Assembly: GCA_964600615.1 (NCBI GenBank)
Contig: CAZRJK010000021.1
Span: 1-18,028, forward strand
Direction of reading: 5' to 3'
Source: RUG11198 sp964600615
GTDB taxonomy: Bacteria; Bacillota_I; Bacilli_A; RF39; UBA660
DNA length: 18,028 nucleotides
The translations under genes and the position numbers were made by a program. Below the pieces are notes generated by a model. The model ran no database searches. It was not told the DNA's origin and was given only the letters and a program-made list of their open reading frames with translations. Positions 1-8,800 of the stretch are shown piece after piece. Each line of letters begins with the position of its first letter. The stretch's first letter is position 1.

Positions 1-428
1 TTATCATATTCCTTCTTTAAACCAATTACTTCTTTCTTAGGTAACTTTTCAAAAGTACCATCTTTTTCCATTGTTTCAATCTCTTCTAATCTCTTAATTC
101 TTCTTCTAATAGTTCTAAAGTTAGTTAATGTTCCACCAAGCCATCTTTCTGTCATGTAATACATACCACTTCTAGCAGCCTCTTCACGACATACTTCACT
201 AGCTTGTTTCTTAGTACCAACATAAAGTACTTTACCACCATCACTTACAATCTTAGTAAGTGCAGCATATGCTTCCTCTAATTTTTCTACAGTTTTTTGT
301 AAATCAATAATATATATATCATCACGAGAGTTGTAGATATACTCTTTCATCTTTGGATTCCATCTCTTAGTCTGATGACCAAAATGTACTCCAGCTTCCA
401 ACAAGTAGCTCATAGATACTACTGCCAT
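1..428 (-). CDS. rpsB: 30S ribosomal protein S2 (partial, C-terminus off window)
   Basis: Small-subunit ribosomal protein S2. The reverse-strand translation begins MAVVSMSYLLEAGVHFGHQ and continues through the S2 segments WNPKMKEYIY, IIDLQKT and RWLGGTLTNF, which are diagnostic. About 142 codons are visible; the family is usually 230-260 residues, so roughly the last 40% lies beyond position 1. The start is fixed by an AAAGGAG ribosome binding site 8-9 bases upstream and by the conserved N-terminus. The gene is separated from the upstream surface-protein gene by a terminator and a spacer of about 120 bases, so it should have its own transcript. An overlapping longer frame at 367-567 is a shadow. 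Confidence 0.97.
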   Translation of the reverse strand, partial: MAVVSMSYLLEAGVHFGHQTKRWNPKMKEYIYNSRDDIYIIDLQKTVEKLEEAYAALTKIVSDGGKVLYVGTKKQASEVCREEAARSGMYYMTERWLGGTLTNFRTIRRRIKRLEEIETMEKDGTFEKLPKKEVIGLKKEYD

Positions 429-471
429 ATTTATCATCTCCTTTTGTTTTTGCTTCCAAACACCTCAACTC

Positions 472-501
472 TATCTTCCACCCTAAGGCACTAGAAAGAT
501 A
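472..501 (-). promoter_or_regulatory. stem-loop in the rpsB 5' leader
   Basis: Between the upstream terminator and the rpsB ribosome binding site, the minus strand can form an 8-bp stem (TATCTTTC with GGAAGATA, one G-U pair) around a 14-base loop containing GCCTTAGGG. Ribosomal protein operons often carry autoregulatory leaders, and this may be one. I do not recognise a named leader family, and no convincing rpsB promoter could be chosen; TATATT near 535 is a candidate -10. Confidence 0.35.
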
Positions 502-548
502 AATCAGTATTTGTGAATATTTTTGAAAAGCCATTAATATATTAACAT

Positions 549-589
549 AAAAAAAAAAGATAAACAAGCATTTTACCTTAATTTATCTT
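549..589 (-). terminator. intrinsic terminator after the 395-residue surface-protein gene
   Basis: On the minus strand AAGATAAA pairs perfectly with TTTATCTT (557-564 with 582-589) around a 17-base loop, followed by a run of T residues. The stem overlaps the stop codon. It is all A-T except for one pair and the loop is large, so it may be weak. Confidence 0.6.
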
Positions 590-1765
590 ATTTTTTACAA
601 CATAAGGATTATCAAAAGTCCCAGTACCTTTTTCAATATATAACTTACTATCTAACTTAAGTACTACTCTAATACCATAACCTATATTAAATCTAGAAGT
701 ACTATCTACAAATCCATTAACTGGATCCCAATAATACATCTTCATATTATCTGAACTTCCAATATAATAATAACCACCATTATTAATTATCTCATTATTA
801 TATCCACAATATAAATCATTACTCTTATCGCATTCATCTATTTCTTTATTTATAATAGCCTTATAATCATCAACATTAAATATATGAACATTATCTACAG
901 TACATTTACCATCAAATATATATTTACTATCACAATAATCATTAATTTTATCATTAATATCATTAACAATACCACTAACATTATCATTATCTACATTATC
1001 ATAACAATAATTAGCTCCCCCACTTATAACATAGGGAACCTCATCTTTAACATATAATAATCTATATCCATTAAATCTATATTTATTACTTATATTAAAA
1101 CAATATCCCATATCATCATCATTAACATAATTAGCATTATCAAAACTAATATCATTATCAAAAACAACAAAACTACCACTACTAGCACTAGATAATAACT
1201 GATAATCAGAAACTAACTTACTATTATCAACTACTTCATCAGAAGAAGCTATAGCAATACCATTAATAGATAACTTAGCAGAAAAATTCTTACCAACTTC
1301 ACTATTACTAATCTTATCACTAATATATACCTTAACATCAACTAAAACACTACTATTAGCCTTAACAACAACTCCCTCTCTAACAACATTATTAGAAGTA
1401 GTATTTAAACTAACAGCATCATATTTACCAACCTTAACCATAATATATTTATAGTTAATTACCTCAGTAGCAGTAGTATCCTCTAAAATAATATTAAACT
1501 TATAATCAACATTCCCACTATTAGTAACCTTAATACGATAAGGCTTAATACTACCAACATCTTTATCACTAATAGGTTTAGAATCAGTAAACTTAACATC
1601 ATTATTTTCTATTTCATAAGTAATATCTAAATTACCTGTAGTATAAACATTAGTATTAGGATCAGCATTCTCAGACGTAAAAACAGAATAAGTATTACTA
1701 ATAAATAAAACACTAACTAATACAACAACTATAAAAATTGTAATTATTAATCTCTTATTCTCCAT
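578..1765 (-). CDS. TasA/camelysin-like secreted or membrane-anchored surface protein (395 aa)
   Basis: Predicted exported protein of the TasA/CalY (camelysin) type. Residues 5-23 form a hydrophobic segment after MENKR, followed by SNTYSVFTS, which resembles the signal-peptide exit of SipW-processed proteins. Residues ~36-48 (NTNVYTTGNLDITYE) match the camelysin-style 'TAGTLDL' strand. A beta-rich domain runs to about 175. The C-terminal half (180-395) is Asp/Asn/Tyr-rich with several cysteines and ends in GYGIRVVLKL then GTGTFDNPYVV, a tail I associate with GVRPVL...GxGTxxNPY proteins of gut Firmicutes. There is no LPXTG motif. The start has GAGGCG upstream. Monocistronic between two terminators. 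Exact role unknown; adhesin or fibre component is inference. Confidence 0.75.
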   Translation of the reverse strand: MENKRLIITIFIVVVLVSVLFISNTYSVFTSENADPNTNVYTTGNLDITYEIENNDVKFTDSKPISDKDVGSIKPYRIKVTNSGNVDYKFNIILEDTTATEVINYKYIMVKVGKYDAVSLNTTSNNVVREGVVVKANSSVLVDVKVYISDKISNSEVGKNFSAKLSINGIAIASSDEVVDNSKLVSDYQLLSSASSGSFVVFDNDISFDNANYVNDDDMGYCFNISNKYRFNGYRLLYVKDEVPYVISGGANYCYDNVDNDNVSGIVNDINDKINDYCDSKYIFDGKCTVDNVHIFNVDDYKAIINKEIDECDKSNDLYCGYNNEIINNGGYYYIGSSDNMKMYYWDPVNGFVDSTSRFNIGYGIRVVLKLDSKLYIEKGTGTFDNPYVVKNKIN

Positions 1766-1793
1766 CCTATCGCCTCGTATCCATACTATAAAT

Positions 1794-1799
1794 AGTATA
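1794..1799 (-). promoter_or_regulatory. putative -10 box for the 395-residue surface-protein gene
   Basis: TATACT lies about 30 bases upstream of the start codon, in a small palindromic run (ATAGTATACTAT). No good -35 is visible, since the expected position falls in the upstream terminator's U-tract. TATAGT at 1799-1804 is an alternative. Confidence 0.4.
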
Positions 1800-1809
1800 C
1801 TATAAAAAT

Positions 1810-1839
1810 AAAAAAAAAGAAACAGTTTTTTCTATTTCT
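1810..1839 (-). terminator. intrinsic terminator after tcdA
   Basis: Minus-strand AGAAATAG pairs with CTGTTTCT (one G-U pair) around an AAAAAA loop, followed by nine T residues. The stem contains the tcdA stop codon. Confidence 0.8.
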
Positions 1840-2506
1840 CTATAATTTTTCTAATAATATAATTAGCACACATTATTCCCGCACTAGCAGGAACAAACAT
1901 CATTGAAGGAATATCACCATCAAATCTATCATTTTTTTCCACTGAACATACAACTGGAATCTTACCTTTTATCTTGTTATCACTTATATATTTCCTAATC
2001 TTTTTAGCAATAGGATCGTAAGAAGTATCCCTTATATCCATAATCTTTAACATAGATGGATCAATCTTATTACCAGTTCCCATACAAGATATAAAAGTAA
2101 TATTCTTATCTAAACATAGTCTTATTAATTCACACTTCACATCTACACTATCACAACAATCTATCAAATAATCAAAATCCATTTCAAATAATTCATTAAC
2201 ATTATCAATAGTAATTCTTTTATTAACTTTAGCAACCTTACAATTATTATTAATAGATAATATATGATTCTCCATAACCAAAGTTTTATCTAAACCAATA
2301 TTATTTAAATTAGTAATTAATTGCCTATTTAAATTAGATATATCTACCTTATCATAATCAACAATAATAATATTAGATACACCACTTCTAACAAGTCCTT
2401 CTACAGCATATCCTCCTACACCACCAAGACCAATAATCAATACCCTACTATTAATAATCTTATCTAAATTATCTTTACCAATAAATTTTTCAATTCTACT
2501 AAACAT
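1832..2506 (-). CDS. tcdA: tRNA threonylcarbamoyladenosine dehydratase (TcdA/YgdL, ThiF/E1-like)
   Basis: ATP-dependent enzyme that cyclises t6A37 to ct6A37 in ANN-decoding tRNAs; cytosolic, E1/ThiF-MoeB superfamily. The 224-residue protein has the nucleotide-binding GLGGVGG loop at 26-32, the adenylation motif NLNRQ at 58-62, IDCCDSVDVK around 115-124, and the TcdA-type SYDPIAKKIRK and VVCSVE segments. Length fits the family. A frame extends 12 codons further upstream, but that stretch encodes the 6S terminator U-tract and the GGAGG ribosome binding site, so the ATG at 2506 is chosen. It follows a 6S-like RNA directly, as yrvM (tcdA) follows bsrA in Bacillus subtilis. No promoter is visible between the 6S terminator and this gene. 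Confidence 0.92.
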   Translation of the reverse strand: MFSRIEKFIGKDNLDKIINSRVLIIGLGGVGGYAVEGLVRSGVSNIIIVDYDKVDISNLNRQLITNLNNIGLDKTLVMENHILSINNNCKVAKVNKRITIDNVNELFEMDFDYLIDCCDSVDVKCELIRLCLDKNITFISCMGTGNKIDPSMLKIMDIRDTSYDPIAKKIRKYISDNKIKGKIPVVCSVEKNDRFDGDIPSMMFVPASAGIMCANYIIRKIIEK

Positions 2507-2515
2507 AAAACCTCC

Positions 2516-2539
2516 AAAAAAAATCCAGAAAGCCGGATT
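2516..2539 (-). terminator. intrinsic terminator at the 3' end of the 6S-like RNA
   Basis: AATCCGG pairs with CTGGATT (one G-U) around a CTTT loop, followed by an unbroken T run. The T run ends exactly where the tcdA GGAGG begins (2511-2515). Confidence 0.85.
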
Positions 2540-2695
2540 CACGAAAAGATAAAACCATGCGCGTATACCACATGGTGGTAAACCTCACATGTCACTTAGG
2601 ATCCCTACGAAGTAAGTATTCGACACATAACATGGTCTTGGTTCCCTTATATATCTTTAGTTGGTTTTATACTTGTGATATCGTACTTTCTAGAC
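2516..2695 (-). ncRNA. ssrS: 6S RNA candidate (RNA polymerase regulator)
   Basis: A non-coding stretch of about 180 bases bounded by a strong promoter and a strong terminator. It folds as a rod. The closing stem pairs ATAAAACCA (near 2662-2671) with TGGTTTTAT (near 2550-2558). An open central region follows, with a small hairpin TACCAC-CAT-GTGGTA on its 3' side. The apical arm pairs AACC with GGTT, CATGT with ACATG and ACTTA with TAAGT. Rod, central bubble, 3'-side hairpin and length all match 6S RNA, which binds the sigma-A holoenzyme by mimicking an open promoter. Synteny supports this: B. subtilis bsrA lies just upstream of yrvM (tcdA). The call rests on structure and context. A different structured leader of tcdA is the main alternative. 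Confidence 0.72.
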
Positions 2696-2701
2696 AATTA
2701 A

Positions 2702-2710
2702 ATTATATCA
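2702..2710 (-). promoter_or_regulatory. ssrS: extended -10 promoter of the 6S-like RNA
   Basis: TGATATAAT on the minus strand is a perfect TATAAT with a TGn extension. No good -35 lies 16-18 bases upstream, so the extended -10 probably carries recognition. Transcription would start near 2695. Confidence 0.7.
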
Positions 2711-2772
2711 TACTAATAAAACAAAAATCTATATATTTAACTATACGTTAATAAATAAACTTTACCAAATTT

Positions 2773-2805
2773 AAAAAAAGAAGTTATGTCTAACATAACT
2801 TCTTT
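2773..2805 (-). terminator. intrinsic terminator after the 2217-residue surface protein
   Basis: A perfect 12-bp stem (AAAGAAGTTATG with its complement, 2777-2788 and 2794-2805), a 5-base loop and a following T run. It is one of the clearest terminators in the window. Confidence 0.92.
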
Positions 2806-2812
2806 AATATAA

Positions 2813-5800
2813 TTAACTTGCTGTCCATCTAGCATATAAATTATGATCAGATGCCGTAGAAACATTAACAGATGTAGTTACCTTTGTTCCACCAGAAGGA
2901 GCAGTATACCATCCAGAAAAAGTATAACCTTTTCTAGCTGGTGTTGGTAATTCAGGATACTTACTTCCATAAGTAACATTTACAAAAGCATCTTTCTGAG
3001 CACTTGTCTCACTTATACCAACAGATACTAAAGCCGCCTCATATATTTTTCCATTTAAGTAATTACCAGTACATCCTGTTGAACCAGAAGGATTACATCC
3101 CATATAAACAGGAGTATTATTAGTAGGTTGTGTGAAAGAACCTGAAACTGTTTTAGTAGCTTTTACTACACCATCAACCATAATTTTTAAAGTAGTACCA
3201 TTATACAATATAAGATGTACCGTATAAATTTGATTAGCCTGTGGAGTAATACCAGAATCTACTGTTTGATATGCACCATTAATCCAGAATTGTCCTCTGA
3301 TATGAGCATTACTAATATAAATACCGCCACCACCGTTATCCCAGTTACCAAATATATGCTGTTCAGTAGCACTTGAACTAGGAGTAGAAGTAACAGAAAA
3401 TTTAACAACCATAGTTCGACCAGTAGTAGTTGAAGTAGTATTTACATAAGCAGAACTACCATTAAATGAACGATAATAAGTTGAACTAGCGCTTCCCCAA
3501 GAACCACCACTTATAGTTGCGTTTTTACTGTTTGGTCCCATATCTTTCCAATTAGAAGCAGAACTACTATAAGCACTACCATTATTATATAATCCACTAT
3601 ATTTAGCAATAGTATTAGAGTCAGAATCATGGTGAGCACCACTTCCATAGAACCTTACTTTATAAACATTACCAGTCCATATTGCATACATCGTTTTAGA
3701 CACAGTAGCACCAGTAATAGAAGCCCCCAAAGCTGTATAAGCAGCCCCAGCAGCATACTGAGTTCCCGATGCACTACCTTCTGCCCATTTACTAAACGTA
3801 TAACCAGTTCTAGTAAAGCCATTTGCTCTTAAAGATATTGAATGAGCGCCTAAAGTAGAACCTGTATTAGTATCTCCCGCAGCATTACCATAACCTGAAT
3901 TATAATACTGCGTAAGTGTTGAATTAGAAGTACTTCCACCAGTGTTACTATTACCATTATAACTAACAGTAAGAGTCCTTTGATATTTAGAACGGAGAGT
4001 TCCAGTACCACAGTCGCTATAAGCTGGTTTATATGTAGTATTTGCATTAGATGACGCAATACATACCGTATTATTAGTAGCATTATTAGAACCTTCATAA
4101 CCAATAAACGTCCAACCACTAATAGAAACAGTATTAGGAACACTAATAGATGTCAAATATGTAGCACCAGTATTATATGGATTCCAAATCTGTGTAGCCG
4201 TAGAAATTCTACCAGTAGGAGCATTACCACCATTAAAATAATAATTCTTACTACCTAATGCATACAAATTAACAGTAGCAGCATAAGTACTAGGATTTAC
4301 AGTAGTCTGACCATTAGTATAAGTTCTAGTAGTTCCTGTTTGTGAAGTACTCCAACCATAAATTCCCCAACCATAATTAGGAATTGTACTATCTGCCGAA
4401 TGAGCTGCTGAACTATAAGGGAAAACTCCATTCAAATTAGCAAACGTAGTAAGCGTACAATTTGATCCAAAAGTACAAGTTGAACTACCTAACTTAGTAG
4501 GAGATGTCCCATCAGCCTTACCAAGATAATAATTAACTGTATAAGTTTTAGCAGTCCAATTAGCTGTCATCGTAACAGAACCACTAGCAGTAGTAGATAA
4601 ATTCTTAAAATATGCTTGTGTAGCCTTAGTAGTAAAATCCCAACTATACATAGAAGCATGTGAATTACTACTACCTCTCATAGCAGCATTTGTAGATAAG
4701 TCACCAGTAGCTGTCCAACCAGCAAAAGTATATCCATCTCTTGTAGGATTATCAATATTAACAATACTACCATAAGTAGCACTAATAGGATGACTAGAGC
4801 CCTGCGTACCACCATTTAATGTATAAGATATATTATATGTAATAGGACTCCATTTAGCATAAATAGTATGATCAGAAGCAGTAGCCACAGTACTAGAACT
4901 ATTTATAACATTAGTTAAGGCAGCTTCCTTATACCAATTTACAAAAGTATAACCATTTCTTACAGGTGTAGGTATAGTCCCATAAGTATCACCATAAATA
5001 ACAACTTTACCAGAATCATTTACAACACTTTCAGCACTACGCTGAGAAGCCGTTCCAAGAGTATAAGCAAAATTATATATTCTTCCATTAAAATATCCAC
5101 CAGAACATGAACTACCAACAGGATCACAACCAGCAACCATAACCGTATCGCTATTTGGCGGTTTTATAGTTCCAGAAGTAGTCGTAGTAGCAATCTCTTC
5201 ACCATTCAAATATAAATACATTGTACTACCATCATACGTTCCAACTAATCGGTATCTAATACCAGTAGATAAAGTAGAAGGACCAGTTACAATAACATAA
5301 TCATTAACATTATTACTATAAATATAAAACATAGGTTTTCCACTTGCATTAATAGCTAATCCAAATCCACCTCCCTGAAGATTAGTAATCAACCGCTTAA
5401 CTTCACCACTAGGCATAGCACTCAGCATAAACTCACATTCAGCCGTTGCAGTATCATAATTCTCAGTAAATATCGTTTTTAAATTAACCCAAGTACTAGT
5501 ACCATTAAATTCTAAATAATCAGCTCCCCAATTACCACTATTAACAGTACCTATAGTTCTTTGTCTCAAAGATAACCACTCAGTAGCAGAAGAATTATGA
5601 GAATTTACATTATTATATAAACCATCAAATTCATAAAACCAATCTGTATAAGCACTACCTGTACCATTATAATGTACATAATAATCTTTACCAATACATA
5701 CAACATATAATGTTTTACTATTAGTACCGTTATTAATTTCAGTACTAGATGGTGTATAATTACCACTACTAGTAATTTGATAAGTAGTAGCACTGTTAGA

Positions 5801-8800
5801 ATCAGCATATCCACAAGTATAACCAGTCTTAGTTACAGCAGGTAATGATAATGTAACTGCAGACCAATTAGCAGTTAAATTTACCGTATTGCCCGCAGTA
5901 GCTAAGTTTTTAAAATACGTAGTAAACTGAAAAGCACCACCGCCAACTTTAGTTAAACCATTAGTCCAAGAATTAGTAACAGCATCAGAACTATAACCAT
6001 ACATAGCAGTAGAAGTATTTAATCCACTTGCAGATGTCCAGCCATCAAAAGTTTGAAACTTACTTACAGAAGTAATACCATTATCCAAATCCGCACCAGT
6101 ACCATTCAAATTAATTGTAATTACAAATTCTCTAGAAGGTTTTTCAAAAGCAACAACCTCATCTAAATCAGCATATGCTTGAGGCGTAGTACCAGTAAAA
6201 CTACCACCAACCAGGGTAGTACTAATATTGTACCTCACCATAGTATATTGTGCATATAAAGTTTTACTCTCAGTCAATACCCAAGCATTAGCAGAAGTAT
6301 AACCACTAACAGCAGTACCAGTAAAAGTTCCATTAGCATTTAATACTTTAGTTCCCCCAGAACTAGCAGTATACCATCCATTAAATATATAACCAGTTTT
6401 ACTAGCAGTAGGAACAGGCAAAATATATTCATCAAAATCATTAATATCCTCTTCAAATCCCTGAAGCCCATAAACAGCATATACTTCATTATCATATAAA
6501 TCACTAACATTATAAATAGTTGCATATGGAGTATTATTATCACTCAAATTACCATCACCTGCATCAAATGCAAGCTCACGAACAGAAGGAATAGCATTTG
6601 CATATAATCTTTTGTTATTCGTATTTAAAGTATAAGCAGTCCCAGCAGCAGTACCAGAAAACGCTCCGTTAGTTTCATTCCAACCACAAGATATATAACC
6701 AGTATTAGGAGTTATAGTAGGTAAAGTTACACTACAACTAGAAGTACCGGTAGTTAAACCCGTAGCATTTATATGACAACTATCAGTTATTTCGCCTATT
6801 GCTGAAACATTACTTCCCACAGAATAATTTATATCATATCTATAAACAGTATATAAATCAGTTGTAGTAGAATAAGAAGCCCCCGTATTATATGTACAAA
6901 AACTATTATAATCAGCTGTAGTAGTTGCAGTTGTAGCTAAACCACTCCAAACAGAAGAATTAGGACCAGCAGCCGTACTTACACAAGAAGTACCAGAAGT
7001 ACTAGTTGATAAAATCAAAGTATATTTAGCATTACTTCCATAATAAGCATTTCTATATAAATCTCTATTCGTATAACCACTATCATAATAATAATTCTTA
7101 ATTCCACTTGCTCTATATACAGCATAAAAAGAAGTATTTGAAGCGCTTGGTTCAGAAGTACTCATAGAACTAGAACTTGTAGCCCAACCTACATGTGTCG
7201 TTCCATAAGGAGCAACCTCTACCATATTTACAGTTACCCAACCTCCAGAAGTATTAGTTCTAGCAGTTGTTTGATTCTGACAAAATATATAATTATTAGT
7301 TGAAGATGTACCAGAAACACTAGATTTAGTACCAGTAGCATCACTAGAATAATAAAATGTAGCATTAGCTTCTGTACGATTTCTAAGAATTGCATATACA
7401 GTTGTAGCATCACTATTTTTCAAAGCAGACAAAGAATTATATAAAGTATTAAAATTATTTGCAGTAGTGTTATAACCAAGCACATCATAATTATTTATTC
7501 CCGAAACATAACTAGCATTATCGGTAGTACCTGAATTAGTTGTAGCTAACACCTTAGTATATGTTGAACTAGTACCATAAAAAGCATTTCTATAGAATAC
7601 AGTATTTGTTGAATTACATACACTAGTACTAGTTGGCTTATATATAGTTACAGTCTTTCTATATACTTTATACCAATTAACACTTGAAGTATTTGGAGTA
7701 GTCGTAGGACTATCAGGAACAGTAGTAGCAGAATTCGACCAACCTACACTCTCAGTTCCAGTTGGTGCTAGTTCTCCAAATGTTGGTACCGTAAATTCAG
7801 AATTATCTAATTCAGCAGTATTAATATTTTTACATCTTAAATACTGTGTAGCAACAGTACCCTGAACACTAGACTTTGTACCTAAAGTACCACTTGAATA
7901 ATAAAATGTAGGAATTATACTCTTAGAACCGACCGCATATACAGTAGTTACACTAGTAGATGCAAGTGAAGAAACATTAGCAAACGTAACAGTATTTGAA
8001 CTTAATGCTGTGGCATAGCCACCAAAAGTATATCCACTTGCTACTGAAGAGTTAGAAGCATTAGAAGTACCATCTGTACTTGCAGATAAAACAGTTGTAG
8101 CCATTTGAGAATTACTACTAAACCATTGATTACGATAAAGAGTTTGTAAAGAACACGCACTAGTACTAGATGGCCTATATATATTAACATTTTTCCTGTA
8201 TAAAGAATAATATGTAATATTTGTAGATAAAACAACATTTGAATAATTTGAAGCAACAGCTTCTGTCATATTGCCAGTTGTAGTACTTAATCCAGCATAA
8301 GTGTTATTATAAGTTCCAACACTATTTCTTACAGCAGAAGGAATATCAACAGCACAACTACCACTATTATTACTTACAGTACAGCTTTGAGTAGTTGTAG
8401 CAATCGTAGTTTGTCCACTTGCATTATTACTATTATAATAGAAAGTAGCAGTATAAATATTTCCAATCCACTTAGCATATAAAGGTGTACTCTTAGGAGG
8501 ATTATAACTACCTCCTCCATCTCCTACCTTAGTAGTTAAAGTACTATCACTATACCATCCGCCAAATGTATATCCTGTTCTTGTAGGAGTTGGTAATGTA
8601 ATAGTTGTACTCTTTGTCCATTTTGGATATATAGTATGATTAATAGTTGAAGTTACTGTAGTACTAGATGTTACAAGATTAGTAAATGATTGTTCTTTAT
8701 ACCAACCATTAAAGGTAAAACTAACTGTATCACTAACTACACTATTTCCTCCTGTAGCATTATTATAATTATATGTAACTACTGCATCATTCCTAACAGG

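Noticed and set aside
2516..2695. tmRNA, SRP RNA, RNase P RNA or a T-box/S-box/lysine riboswitch instead of 6S RNA
   Set aside because: I found no tRNA-like acceptor end, SRP tetraloop motif, RNase P core, T-box AGGGTGGNACCGCG or known aptamer core. The rod with a central bubble and the tcdA synteny fit 6S better.
2557..2751. 64-codon plus-strand frame between tcdA and the giant gene
   Set aside because: It is antisense to the structured RNA and its promoter, has no ribosome binding site, and shows no protein-like composition.
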